Source: Mycolicibacterium vinylchloridicum (GTDB lineage: Bacteria; Actinomycetota; Actinomycetes; Mycobacteriales; Mycobacteriaceae). From it: a DNA stretch of 64,000 nt. The translations under genes and the position numbers were made by a program. This document shows positions 7,396 through 16,450 of this stretch, in pieces. The notes beneath the pieces are model-generated. The model did no database searches. It saw nothing but the letters and a program-made list of their open reading frames with translations, and was not told the origin of the DNA. Numbering within the stretch: position 1 is the first letter of the stretch; every line of letters begins with the position of its first letter. The DNA lies in NCBI RefSeq assembly GCF_013404075.1, contig NZ_JACBJQ010000012.1, positions 1 to 64,000 of the forward strand. The letters are read 5' to 3'.

Positions 7396-9786
7396 ATGGC
7401 GTCGCACTTCAACCGGCCGCCCAATTGGCCGTTACCGCAGGGATGGATACCACCGTCCGGCTGGACTCCTGACCCGTCTTGGCCGCCGGCACCGCCCGGC
7501 TGGCGGTTCTGGATCGATGACACCGAAACCGCGGCAGAGGAATTCGGCCCGGTGGAAACCGCCTGGCAGTTGGAAAGTGAAACCCGCCCGCGTCGACGCC
7601 GCGCGCTTCTGGTCGGCGCGCTGGCCGCCGTTCTGACTGTGGTGGCCGGCATTTCGATCGGCGTACTGTGGTCGAACAACTCGTCGCCTGCGGCGAAACA
7701 GCCACAGTTCATGCTCACCGGTACATACCCGATTGCGCCTGTGGCGGCCTGGTCGGTCGATGCGGGCAGCGTGGTCCACGACGCCACACCCGCTCACTTC
7801 CTGGACCCGTCATTCGGGACCGACATTCCCGACACCAACGGCGCGATCGTCGCCGCCGGCCACGTAGTGGCGTTCATTGGTTTGCCCACGGGATCTGGAC
7901 ATCGGCAACTTAGTTCGTTCAACCTGTCCAACGGCGCGCTGGAGTGGTCGGTATCCAGCGGGCCGTTGGCATGTGCGCGCGACTTGCTGGACGGTGCATG
8001 GCCGTGCATCGTCGTCACGAGCTCTCAACAGAGCACGCTGGTGTTCATCGATGCGAAAAGCGGTGCGACCACGTCGTCGGCGTCGGTTCCGTTCGATGCT
8101 CGCATGATTGCGACAGATGGCCGCAGTCTGTACACGGCCGGCTACCGCTCTGACCTTGGGCCTGACGCGATGGTGGTCACCAAGGGTTCCCGGCAGAACC
8201 CCTCCGACGGATGGAAAACCACTGTCCGGCTAGGTGATTGCAGCACGCACGGCACGTTCTCGAGCCTGCGGGTCGATCACGGCCTGGTCTGGGGCAGCTA
8301 TGGTGGGGGCGCGTATGCGGTGTTGCGGGCCGACGACGGCTCGGCACTGTTCGACTATCCCATAACCAATGTGTCGGTCGCTGAGGACGGATCGCGGATC
8401 ACGGCTGTACGGTGCGTGTTGAACAAGGATGCTGCAACGGGGCCGACCGACGTGGTCGACGACCGAGGGAGGCAGCTGTTCTCGGCGCAGACCGCGGTGC
8501 GCGAGCCCTCGCTGCAGGCCTACGCCGGCGGCCCCGCGCCGTTGGTCGACCAGGACGGTCGGGGTCTTGACCCGACTACTGGTGCCGAGCTCTGGCGTGC
8601 GGAGTTCGTGCCCGACGGCAAGAACGAGGGTCGATCACTCGTCGGCAATGTGGTGGTCGGCGGCGCTGCCGACGGCGTGACGGCGATCGATATCGGGACT
8701 GGTGAGCGGCTCTGGACTTGGACGAGACCGCAGGGCCATTACGGATTCAGCAAGTTGACAGACGGGGTGCACCTGCTGTTGTCGAACGACAACGGCGACA
8801 TCGACGCGGTGAACCTCGCGGATGGCACGCTGGCGTGGTCGACCGACGGGGTTGCGGGTGAGCCGCCGCAGCTTTACGCCACCTCGGAAGGGCTCCTGAC
8901 GGTGAGCCACAGCCGGATCCAGTTGCTGCGTCCGACCGGACCGGCCGCGGTGGTGCCGCCGCTTTCGGGGAGCCTCCGTGATGCGGCGACAACGAAGTTG
9001 GTGACCAAATGCGGTCGGGTGCCGGAGTTCAGGCCCGAAAGTGTGCGCACTGACAACGGAGAGCTCGTGATCAGGATGCGGATCGTTGCGCACTGTCCGA
9101 GCGGTGATGTCCTGTCAGGCAGTCAGACGACGCTCACTGTGAGGTCCAGCGACGCTGCGGTGGCGTCAGGAACTTTCGATCTGTCCACAAATCCGGTTGT
9201 TGTGCCGCCCAATTCGGGAGGCAGTAGTTCGGATCCGTTTGTGGAGCACGAATTCCGCTTTCCCACTGGAACGTGGGACCCACGGTTTGGCCGACAGGGC
9301 GCAAACGGTGCCGCTTCGTCGCAGGGCGGTTCCGAGCTGGATGCCACCACCCTGGTGGTGGCCTGTGACCAGGACGAGTCGGTTAGCCACGGTGCATCGA
9401 TGTCGGGATCGTCGAGATCAAGCCACACCGCCACCGGGGCGGGTCGTACACCTGGGCCACAAACGATCACCGGCCCTGTCACCTTCGACGTGATGCGCGA
9501 CCTCGTCCTCGCGTATTACGGGGAACTGCCGGCCAATGTCGACGATGCGTGGTCGAAACTCGATTCGCATCTCGCTGAGCGCAACGGCCACCAGGACTAC
9601 CTCGACTGGTGGTCGAGTGTCCAATCGGTGTCGGTGCTGTCGATCAGCCCGCGTGATGACACAAGTGTGTTGGCGCAACTGGACTATCACCTGCGTGACG
9701 GCAGCACGAAGTCCGAACTTCGCTGGCTGAGCTTCGTTGCCGATGGTGGAGGCTTGCGGATCTATGACTCCGACGCGCTCCCGTAG
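7396..9786 (+). CDS. Membrane-anchored PQQ-like beta-propeller protein with N-terminal Trp/Pro tag
   Basis: This is a 796-residue protein. Residues 5-39 form a cytoplasmic tag built from PPNWP, GW, W and PDPSWP units ending in GWRFW. An Arg-rich stretch (63-69) and one membrane helix (~69-92) follow. The exported part (~100-560) reads as a PQQ-type beta-propeller, with repeated units such as DDGSALFDY, TGAELW, GERLWTW and DGTLAWSTDG. A low-complexity linker and a C-terminal ~100-residue NTF2/DUF4878-like domain (LAYYGELPANVDDAW to the end) follow. It is probably a binding or scaffolding protein outside the membrane. No enzyme motif is visible. It sits 9 bases after the response regulator. Confidence 0.75.
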   Translation: MASHFNRPPNWPLPQGWIPPSGWTPDPSWPPAPPGWRFWIDDTETAAEEFGPVETAWQLESETRPRRRRALLVGALAAVLTVVAGISIGVLWSNNSSPAAKQPQFMLTGTYPIAPVAAWSVDAGSVVHDATPAHFLDPSFGTDIPDTNGAIVAAGHVVAFIGLPTGSGHRQLSSFNLSNGALEWSVSSGPLACARDLLDGAWPCIVVTSSQQSTLVFIDAKSGATTSSASVPFDARMIATDGRSLYTAGYRSDLGPDAMVVTKGSRQNPSDGWKTTVRLGDCSTHGTFSSLRVDHGLVWGSYGGGAYAVLRADDGSALFDYPITNVSVAEDGSRITAVRCVLNKDAATGPTDVVDDRGRQLFSAQTAVREPSLQAYAGGPAPLVDQDGRGLDPTTGAELWRAEFVPDGKNEGRSLVGNVVVGGAADGVTAIDIGTGERLWTWTRPQGHYGFSKLTDGVHLLLSNDNGDIDAVNLADGTLAWSTDGVAGEPPQLYATSEGLLTVSHSRIQLLRPTGPAAVVPPLSGSLRDAATTKLVTKCGRVPEFRPESVRTDNGELVIRMRIVAHCPSGDVLSGSQTTLTVRSSDAAVASGTFDLSTNPVVVPPNSGGSSSDPFVEHEFRFPTGTWDPRFGRQGANGAASSQGGSELDATTLVVACDQDESVSHGASMSGSSRSSHTATGAGRTPGPQTITGPVTFDVMRDLVLAYYGELPANVDDAWSKLDSHLAERNGHQDYLDWWSSVQSVSVLSISPRDDTSVLAQLDYHLRDGSTKSELRWLSFVADGGGLRIYDSDALP

Positions 9787-9946
9787 CAATCTGGAATACA
9801 GCAGTCCAACGTCGGGACATTTTCAGCCGCAGGTCGAAATGCTCGTGTGGGGTGGCGGCGTGTCATCCGTTCGATCGATTTCGGCGGCGTTGTCTCCTGC
9901 GACCGCGCGGCGGCCCATTACCGTGCACGCTGTGATCGCCCGATTT

Positions 9947-10303
9947 ATGACATCAAGTTCAGCTGCGCAGCCGCGACGGGTTGGGTACTTCCTGATCGCC
10001 GCGGCGGCGGCCGCTGCTGTCACCGCCTGCAGCGGCGGAGGCTCCTCGATGGGTGCAATGAGTTGCTCCACGTACAACTCAGTGAGAACGAACCCGTCGC
10101 AGTACGTGGCGAATACCAACGCGGTCAGTGACCTGCTGTCCGCGCACGGGATCGACCCAGCCGGCAGCCACCACTACAACGCGGCGGCAGGCAGCTACAT
10201 CATGAACGTCACCGTGGCTTCCAACGAAGTGGACAGCTACTGTGCGGAAAACCCAGGCTCAACGGTCGGCAAGGGTGTGACGTGGTCGAACTTCAACAAG
10301 TGA
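9947..10303 (+). CDS. Small lipoprotein of unknown function
   Basis: This is a 118-residue protein with a signal peptide and lipobox (AVTAC, lipidated C28), followed by a small domain with two further Cys (SCSTY and SYCAEN) that could form a disulfide. The family is not recognised; size and Cys placement recall small periplasmic chaperone-like folds, but this is not enough for a name. The start is chosen at ATG 9947 just before the signal sequence; the ribosome-binding site is weak, and GTG 9932 is possible. It follows the propeller gene by 160 bases in the same direction. Confidence 0.6.
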   Translation: MTSSSAAQPRRVGYFLIAAAAAAAVTACSGGGSSMGAMSCSTYNSVRTNPSQYVANTNAVSDLLSAHGIDPAGSHHYNAAAGSYIMNVTVASNEVDSYCAENPGSTVGKGVTWSNFNK

Positions 10304-10797
10304 ACTCGACACCTGTTCGACATCACCGACGCTAGGAGAGGGCGAGTCGCTACTTGCAATGCCCGCGAGGGTGTACGCGGATACGAAAGGCTCTGCTGGG
10401 CAGGGTATTCCGGTAACCGGATCGCTCGGGTCGCTACAGCTCAACACGCCGGCGGCGTGGTTTTTCGCGTGTCTGTTGCTATAGAAGATGATCTTCCCCT
10501 GTCCATCACCGGCCGCAGTTCGGCCTAGCGCCAGAGCGTCGTCCGGAAGGAGTCGTGAGTGCCGACGCAGATAATGTGCCCCTCGACAGCGTGCCGGAGT
10601 CGGTCGCGATGGTAGTAGATACCAACGTGTACCTGCTTCGCCTGTGATACGTCGGCTGTCGTCCGTTCGTACGAATCTGGTGGGCTCGACGTGGACCAAA
10701 AATTTTCCTGCTACACAGAGACGGGCAGAGACTGGCATGCTTCCGGCAAGGCATCGACCGTCTTGCGTCGATACGGATGAAAAGTAAGGGGCCGTTG
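10304..10797. other. Gene-poor stretch, possibly containing broken coding remnants
   Basis: There is no intact gene in about 490 bases. One short frame near 10555-10646 translates to a segment containing VAMVVDTNVYLLRL before a stop, resembling the beginning of a PIN-domain protein. A separate frame upstream (~10335-10482) also reads as plausible protein before stopping. Both could be decayed genes. The 3' end must carry the promoter and leader of the membrane-protein operon that starts at 10798. Confidence 0.35.
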
Positions 10798-11589
10798 GTG
10801 GGCAATCCGTATGACCCGCAGCAATACCCAGGACAGCAGCCCGGTCAATACCCGGTCCCGGGATACGGCCAACCTGTGGGACAGTCCGCCTTTCCAGCCG
10901 GGGCTTCGTATGGTCAGTCGGCGCCGGGTGCGCAGCCGCAGTCGCAGTGGGCTCAGCAGTCCTACGGTGCTCCGCGCCCGAGCATCAACCTCGCAGCGCT
11001 GGGAACGCCAAGAATAGCCGCGGTCGTTGTCGTGGCGGCGGGCTTGATCGTGCTGTTCGGGTCACTGCTGGCGTTGTACAGCGTCACCGTGACACCCTCG
11101 GCGGCGAGCGTGCCGCACAATGACGCGCCGGCCGGCCAGATCAATGTCGACATCGGCTTCTACGATGTGATGCCGATCTTCGCGCCACCCATTGTGGCGC
11201 AGGCTGTTCCGGTCTTGATGGTGTTGGCCGCGCTGTGTGCGGTCCCGGTTGTCTTGGGTGCCGACCGCAAGACGGCGCCCCTGGCCGCGGTCTTCGCCGG
11301 CACAGGAACGTTGTTGGCGTTGATGTTGACGATCAGCAGCCCGCTACCGTCGGTCGAACTCACCGGGCAGATGGCCGCGAAGTTCGAAAAGAACGTCGGC
11401 AGCGTTACGGTCGAGGACTTTGTCAACTCAGTCGCCTCGGTGGGTCCCGGCGCCGGCTTGATCATCGCCCTGATATTCGGTGCGGTGGCCTGGGCGGCCG
11501 CGGTGGTGATGGTGTTCAAACGCAATGTCGTCGCCCCGCCGGCCGGGCCGCCGGGTGGGACGGTGCCGCCCATTCAACCGCGGTGGTGA
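10798..11589 (+). CDS. Four-helix membrane protein with Gln/Pro/Tyr-rich N-terminus
   Basis: This is a 263-residue membrane protein. The first ~65 residues are a cytoplasmic, low-complexity Gln/Pro/Gly/Tyr segment (PGQQPGQYPVPGYGQP), followed by four membrane helices (~80-102, ~135-160, ~163-185, ~220-243). A ~30-residue external loop follows helix 1. The GTG at 10798 is favoured because GTAAGGGG precedes it at a proper distance; ATG 10777 has nothing comparable. It is homologous to the next protein (shared VDIGFY/VHFGFY and GAGLIIALI/GSGLIVALI), so the pair arose by duplication. Function unknown. Confidence 0.7.
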   Translation: MGNPYDPQQYPGQQPGQYPVPGYGQPVGQSAFPAGASYGQSAPGAQPQSQWAQQSYGAPRPSINLAALGTPRIAAVVVVAAGLIVLFGSLLALYSVTVTPSAASVPHNDAPAGQINVDIGFYDVMPIFAPPIVAQAVPVLMVLAALCAVPVVLGADRKTAPLAAVFAGTGTLLALMLTISSPLPSVELTGQMAAKFEKNVGSVTVEDFVNSVASVGPGAGLIIALIFGAVAWAAAVVMVFKRNVVAPPAGPPGGTVPPIQPRW

Positions 11590-11596
11590 GCTGCGG

Positions 11597-12205
11597 ATGA
11601 CCGGCCCGCATATCCCCGTCACGCGGCCACCGATCACCTGGCTGCCTGCTGCCTTGATGGGCGCGATGGCGGTCATCGGATTGTTGAGCACGCTTCTGCC
11701 GATCTGGACGCTGCAGGTCGCGCTGTCGGATCTGAGCCCTGGGCTCACGATCATGGACGGCGACGACGTTGAGCAGACTGTCGGCGTCCACTTCGGCTTC
11801 TACACCTGGATCGTCGCCAACGTTCCTGTGGCGGCGGTCATTCCGTTGACACTGGCAGTTGCCGCAGCGGTGGCGATGACTCAAGCGGTGTCGGGGTCGA
11901 ACCGGACCCTGTGGGGTGGAACGGCGGCGCTGGCCGTTGGCGCGCTCGTCCTCACCGCCTCGGTGGCCATCAGGCCCAATCGGACGACTTCAGTCACGGG
12001 CCCACTGGCCAAAGAGGTGAGCATGCGGGGTTTGCGGCGGACCGTCGGCGCAGATGGGGACCTCGGTGTGGGGCTCGGTTCCGGGCTGATCGTCGCCCTG
12101 ATCTGTTTGATTGCGGTGCTGGCAATCGCTGCCTGGCAGTACGTGATATCGAGCCGTCCAAGCTCAGCTGCGCCGCCGGGGATGCAGCCGACGCAGTCCC
12201 CCTAA
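11597..12205 (+). CDS. Four-helix membrane protein, paralogue of the preceding gene
   Basis: This is a 202-residue protein with four predicted membrane helices (~14-35, ~72-95, ~104-123, ~165-188), an external loop containing DGDDVEQTVGVHFGFY and a short Pro-rich tail. The layout and several motifs match the upstream gene, but the long Gln/Pro N-terminus is missing. It starts at ATG 11597, 7 bases after the upstream stop. Such adjacent paralogues often form hetero-oligomers. No known family can be assigned. Confidence 0.65.
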   Translation: MTGPHIPVTRPPITWLPAALMGAMAVIGLLSTLLPIWTLQVALSDLSPGLTIMDGDDVEQTVGVHFGFYTWIVANVPVAAVIPLTLAVAAAVAMTQAVSGSNRTLWGGTAALAVGALVLTASVAIRPNRTTSVTGPLAKEVSMRGLRRTVGADGDLGVGLGSGLIVALICLIAVLAIAAWQYVISSRPSSAAPPGMQPTQSP

Positions 12206-12229
12206 CCTGCCTCGACAAAAGGGACAGCA

Positions 12230-13321
12230 ATGGTCCGTGGCCAAGATCAACCTGGCAATGACAATCCGGCTAAGCCGGTGTGGGGTCGCGGTGCGCAGCC
12301 GTCGCCGCCCGCCGATACCGCCGCGGCTCCAACGGCAGCGATCCCGGCACCTGCGCGAAAGCGGGGATGGTTGGTACGCATGCGTTGGCCGGCCACCATT
12401 GTGGGGCTATTGCTGGTCGGTGGCGCGCTGACCTATCTGCTGATTCCGCCGACGGTGGTGGCTGAGCAAGCCATCAGCGTGAATCCGGGAGACCTGCTGT
12501 CCGCGCAGGACCGCAAGGCGCAGCCCATGCCGGCGGTTCTGGGCCTGAACCGCGACGTGGCGCAGACGGTGCTCAGCGATGCCGCGCTCAGCGATGTGAA
12601 GCTGACCGTCAAAGAGCGACCGGCGGCCGGACCGTCGGCGATGGTGGTGGCCCAAAATCCCTCCGCTGGAACGACTTCTGTCGACACGATTGAACTGACG
12701 GTCTCGGTTCCCGCACCCGTGCCCGACGTCCTCGGCAAGCCGATGACCGACGGTCGCACCGCGTTGGAACAACTCGGTGCCGTTGTGGAGATCGTGCCGC
12801 AGTTCAACCCGTCGGTCCCGAAGGGGCAGATTATCGACATCTCCCCGAAGCCGGGCGAGACTATGCCGACAGTCGTCTCGATCACCGTCGGCGATCCCGG
12901 TGATGCCCTGACGCTGGCGTCGGTCAACTCGGTCGACGATACGCGTTGCGGCACAGTGGACAACGTCACCATCAACGGGACCACTGTCGGTGACAGCGTC
13001 AGGTGTGAGCCGGGGGAGAAGCCGGCGTTCGTGGAATATGCGCTGTCTCGGCAAGCTGCCGCGCTTGAGGCGACCGTCGGAACCGACGACCGAGGTAAGA
13101 CAGGACCGGCACACGTGGTGGTGTTCGGCGACGGCCGGGAGCTGGCGTCGGCCGATGTGGGACTGGGCCAGTCGACGCCGATCCGCGCCGACCTCAACGG
13201 TGTGATGCGGATGCGGATCGAGGTCACGACGGCGGATCCCAAGCAGAGCCCGACGGTGATACTCGGCGACGGGAAGCTCCTCGGACTGCCTGAGGGGCTC
13301 AATGCGATTGCGGCGCAATGA
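12230..13321 (+). CDS. Single-pass membrane protein with PASTA-like repeats and NPCBM-like domain
   Basis: This 363-residue protein has a Pro/Ala-rich cytoplasmic part (1-44), a membrane helix (~52-72) and an exported region with two PASTA-like repeats (~97-160, with VAQNPSAGT; ~163-221, with ISPKPGETM). Residues ~228-360 resemble an NPCBM/NEW2 carbohydrate-binding module (INGTTVGDSVRCEPG, LEATVGTDD, VVFGDGRELASADV). PASTA repeats are known to bind muropeptides and NPCBM modules glycans, so wall binding is the inferred role. Its stop overlaps the start of the vWA-SGNH gene (ATGA). Confidence 0.75.
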   Translation: MVRGQDQPGNDNPAKPVWGRGAQPSPPADTAAAPTAAIPAPARKRGWLVRMRWPATIVGLLLVGGALTYLLIPPTVVAEQAISVNPGDLLSAQDRKAQPMPAVLGLNRDVAQTVLSDAALSDVKLTVKERPAAGPSAMVVAQNPSAGTTSVDTIELTVSVPAPVPDVLGKPMTDGRTALEQLGAVVEIVPQFNPSVPKGQIIDISPKPGETMPTVVSITVGDPGDALTLASVNSVDDTRCGTVDNVTINGTTVGDSVRCEPGEKPAFVEYALSRQAAALEATVGTDDRGKTGPAHVVVFGDGRELASADVGLGQSTPIRADLNGVMRMRIEVTTADPKQSPTVILGDGKLLGLPEGLNAIAAQ

Positions 13322-15705
13322 TGGATCGGGCCCTCCGGTTGCTCCTGTCAGTCATGTTGGCGCTGAATCTCTCTGCGATAGCGGGCATTGCCGCTCCCGC
13401 GGCGCAGGCCGACCCGGCGACCACCACCACCAATGACGCCTACAACCCCGTCATCGTCGTGCTCGACACGTCGGGCTCGATGAGTGATAAGGACGACTCC
13501 GGAACAGAACGTATCGTGGGTGCACGTTCCGCGGTTCTCGGACTGGTCGATGCCCTTCCGCCGCAGACCCAATTCGCGTTGATCGCGTACCCGGGCAACG
13601 GAGCCCGCGTCGCCAACGGGTGCTCGGAGGGCAAGGTCGAGATCAAGCTCGGACCCCTGGATCAGCCGACTACCGCAGCCGCGGTGCGCAGGCTGACCCC
13701 GGACGGTGACACCCCGACCGCGCCGGCTCTGCGACACGCCGCCGAGCTGATCAAGAACAGCCCGACGCAGCGGGGCACCGTCGTGCTCGTCAGCGACGGC
13801 GAATCCAATTGCGGTTCAAACGATGTCTGCCAGGTGGCCAAGGATCTGTCCGCCCAGGGTGTTGAAGTACGGGTCAATACGGTGGGTTTCCAGATCAACG
13901 ACAAAGGTGCAGATGAACTGACCTGCATCGCCAAGTCGACCGGCGGCCGCTACATCGACGCGAAGGACAAGGATCAACTTCGCGATGCGGTCGAGGACCT
14001 CAGCGGTGCGAAGCTGACGCTCGAGGCGTCAGTGCCCGACCCGCTGGCGGTGGTCAGTGGCAGCGGCGCAGACGGTCCCAAGGTCGTCGTGAAGGTCGCC
14101 AACAGTGGCCGCAAGGCCGCGACCGACGTGCGGGTGTCCGTGGATTTCCGGGACGACGCCAATCACCCTGGGGCCCTGCTGGTTCCCCGGCCCATCCAGT
14201 TCCTCGGCAATCTCGATCCTGGGCAGTCCCGGCAACTCGAGGTGACCGTGCGACCAGACGCCGCGCAGGTCGACAAGAAGTTCAGTTGGACGGTCGTCGC
14301 CACCGCCGTCAACGCCAGGCCGCAACGCCGCGACGGGACGACGACAACGGCTGAACCGACGTTGAACGGGCTGCTGACCGGTGTCGACAGCATCGCGGTA
14401 CTGGGTGATTCGTACTCGTCGGGGGAAGGCGCCGGCGACTACGACTCCGGCACCGACGGTGTCGCCGGCAACAAGTGCCATCGATCCGCCAACGCGTACG
14501 GGAGGGTGCTGGGCGCGAAGACGGTGACGCTGATTGCCTGCTCGGGTGCGGTGACTGCTGACTTTTACGATCAACAGAAGTCGAACGACAAGCCGGTCGA
14601 GCCGCAGTTGCGCCGGCTGCGTCGCCTGGCGCTATCCAAGGACTCGCCGGACGCGGTCTTGTTGAGCATCGGTGGCAACGACGCCGACTTTGCAGGCACC
14701 GTCAAATGGTGCATCTTGGCGGGCCCGGGACAGACTTGTTCACGGTTCGGTCCGATCGAGGAGGGGCAGTACCGTAGAGGGGCGGCTGATCGGATTTCCG
14801 CTATCGCCGATAGCGTCCGCCGGGTCTACCGCGACGTGAATCGAGCGGTCAACGACTCCGCTGCCCGTGCCAACCGGGATGACAAGTACGCACCCATCAT
14901 TGTTGTGCCCTATCCCCGCATAGTTCCGTCGGCGCCGGCCGGCGCCAGTGCGGCAGGGAACTGTGAAGTGGCTATCAACGCCAATGAGGTGGCATTCTTC
15001 AACGATTTTATTGACATGCTGAACCTGGAACTCATGGCCGCGGTGGGATCGCTGCGCTCCCAACACATCCCGATCTTCGTCGCCTCCGATGTGATACCGG
15101 CGTTCCAGCCCAATCACACCATCTGCGATGCGACCAACAGCTACGCGAACTTCTCCAAGAACCTGCTGACTGCCGGCGATCAGGAGCAGCTACACCCGAA
15201 CGCCGCGGGCAACAAGGCGATGGCACGGGCGATCTCAGCGTGGTCGGCCACCAAGACGATGATGACCGATCCGGCCGAGGTGAGCTGGGTGTCGCTTGAC
15301 GCGAAGAAGCTCAACCCGCTGGCCAATGCGTTCGGCAACGCGACCCTCGGTGCGGCCGATCTCTATCTCGTGGGCGGGGATGCGCGCATCGATGCCAATG
15401 GGTTCGCCCCGTCGTCCACTGTCGTCTTCCGATTGGATTCGACACCGCGGATCCTCGGGTCGGCGAAGGTCGGCGCCGATGGATCGATCAGAGATCGGGT
15501 TCCGCTACCGGTCGATATCCGGCCCGGGGAGCATCACCTGCACGCCATGGGGATCGGTGCCGATGGGGCGCTGCGGGATGTGTCCAACCCGGTGCGGGTT
15601 GTTCCGTCGCACACTGTGGGCGCCCTGTTCGGCCTTGTCGCCGGGCTGGTGGCTCTGGTGCTGGGTGGCGTCGGGTTGTGGCGCAACCGCGCCTCCACCA
15701 GTTGA
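13318..15705 (+). CDS. Secreted, membrane-anchored vWA + SGNH-hydrolase fusion protein
   Basis: This is a 795-residue protein. A signal peptide (~1-31) leads to a von Willebrand A domain with the metal-site motif DTSGS (50-54). A CARDB/NEW3-like beta domain (~240-330) follows, then a GDSL/SGNH hydrolase domain with GDSYSSGEG (S365), GGND (N454) and LHPN (H626). A final Ig-like segment and C-terminal helix (~763-785, followed by RNRAS) would anchor it in the membrane. SGNH enzymes of this type deacylate lipids or polysaccharides. The substrate is unknown; a wall acyl or acetyl group is an inference. It overlaps the PASTA gene by 4 bases. Confidence 0.8.
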   Translation: MMDRALRLLLSVMLALNLSAIAGIAAPAAQADPATTTTNDAYNPVIVVLDTSGSMSDKDDSGTERIVGARSAVLGLVDALPPQTQFALIAYPGNGARVANGCSEGKVEIKLGPLDQPTTAAAVRRLTPDGDTPTAPALRHAAELIKNSPTQRGTVVLVSDGESNCGSNDVCQVAKDLSAQGVEVRVNTVGFQINDKGADELTCIAKSTGGRYIDAKDKDQLRDAVEDLSGAKLTLEASVPDPLAVVSGSGADGPKVVVKVANSGRKAATDVRVSVDFRDDANHPGALLVPRPIQFLGNLDPGQSRQLEVTVRPDAAQVDKKFSWTVVATAVNARPQRRDGTTTTAEPTLNGLLTGVDSIAVLGDSYSSGEGAGDYDSGTDGVAGNKCHRSANAYGRVLGAKTVTLIACSGAVTADFYDQQKSNDKPVEPQLRRLRRLALSKDSPDAVLLSIGGNDADFAGTVKWCILAGPGQTCSRFGPIEEGQYRRGAADRISAIADSVRRVYRDVNRAVNDSAARANRDDKYAPIIVVPYPRIVPSAPAGASAAGNCEVAINANEVAFFNDFIDMLNLELMAAVGSLRSQHIPIFVASDVIPAFQPNHTICDATNSYANFSKNLLTAGDQEQLHPNAAGNKAMARAISAWSATKTMMTDPAEVSWVSLDAKKLNPLANAFGNATLGAADLYLVGGDARIDANGFAPSSTVVFRLDSTPRILGSAKVGADGSIRDRVPLPVDIRPGEHHLHAMGIGADGALRDVSNPVRVVPSHTVGALFGLVAGLVALVLGGVGLWRNRASTS

Positions 15706-15706
15706 A

Positions 15707-16321
15707 TCAGGGCGCGGCGCGCCAGCGTAGCCAGCGTGCGTGATCCCACCGTCGTACTCCGACGGCGCCGACGATTCCGATGGCCACGCCGACAAACATC
15801 GCCACGACGGGCATGACGCCGCCCCACAACCAGCCCTCGTAAATCCAGCTGGGGGACAACCGCAATAAGGCGAAGAACCAGCCGAACAGGGCGACACCGA
15901 CCGCGGCGGTCAGCCCATAGCCCAGCCTGATCGGATTGACGTAGACGATGAGAGCCTCGGTGCCGCGGCGCCATAGCGCGGCCAGCCGGGCGATCAGATT
16001 CCGGACCGGGACGGTCGACATTTGGGCGGGAGATGTGACCCGGGGCTTCTGCGGCGGCCCGACTGGGGTGGAAGGTGTTGGCGCAGAAGGGAAACCAATA
16101 CTGCGAGGCTTGTCAACGGAACGCGGTGGTGCTGCTCCCTTGGGTGGTGTGATGGCGGCAGGCCGTAGCGTGGACGGGGGTTTTGCGGACGGCGGTGCCG
16201 AGGTAGTCCAGAACACCCAGCCCGGCGGGGGTGGCGGCCAGGAGGGATCGGGGGTCCAGTCCGGGCCCGGCACCCACCCCGGAGGCGGCTTGGGCCAGTT
16301 GGGCGGGGAGTGAAACGGCAC
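15707..16321 (-). CDS. Two-helix membrane protein with N-terminal Trp/Pro tag
   Basis: This is a 204-residue protein. Residues 3-38 carry the same Trp/Pro-rich tag as the propeller protein at 7396 (PPNWP, GWVP, DWTPDPSWP, GWVFW). A Pro-rich linker (~41-100) and two membrane helices (~133-153, ~163-188) follow. The start is GTG 16321, set by AGGAG 9 bases upstream and by alignment of the tag; longer frames would begin with unrelated residues. It converges on the vWA-SGNH gene with one base between the stops. The shared tag links it to the same system. Confidence 0.75.
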   Translation of the reverse strand: MPFHSPPNWPKPPPGWVPGPDWTPDPSWPPPPPGWVFWTTSAPPSAKPPSTLRPAAITPPKGAAPPRSVDKPRSIGFPSAPTPSTPVGPPQKPRVTSPAQMSTVPVRNLIARLAALWRRGTEALIVYVNPIRLGYGLTAAVGVALFGWFFALLRLSPSWIYEGWLWGGVMPVVAMFVGVAIGIVGAVGVRRWDHARWLRWRAAP

Positions 16322-16450
16322 CGGTGGACGCTCCTGCTGATCGACTGTGCAGTGGCGACCATTGTCAGGTAAGCGACTCGATGTCTGCAACAGTCCGGCG
16401 ATTCGCCCAGCGCTCAGCCGATCAACTCGGAGGCGCTTGCGAGACCACCG

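Noticed and set aside
10259..10738. 159-codon frame on the - strand in the gap before 10798
   Set aside because: No ribosome-binding site, no domain, and it runs into the end of the lipoprotein gene.
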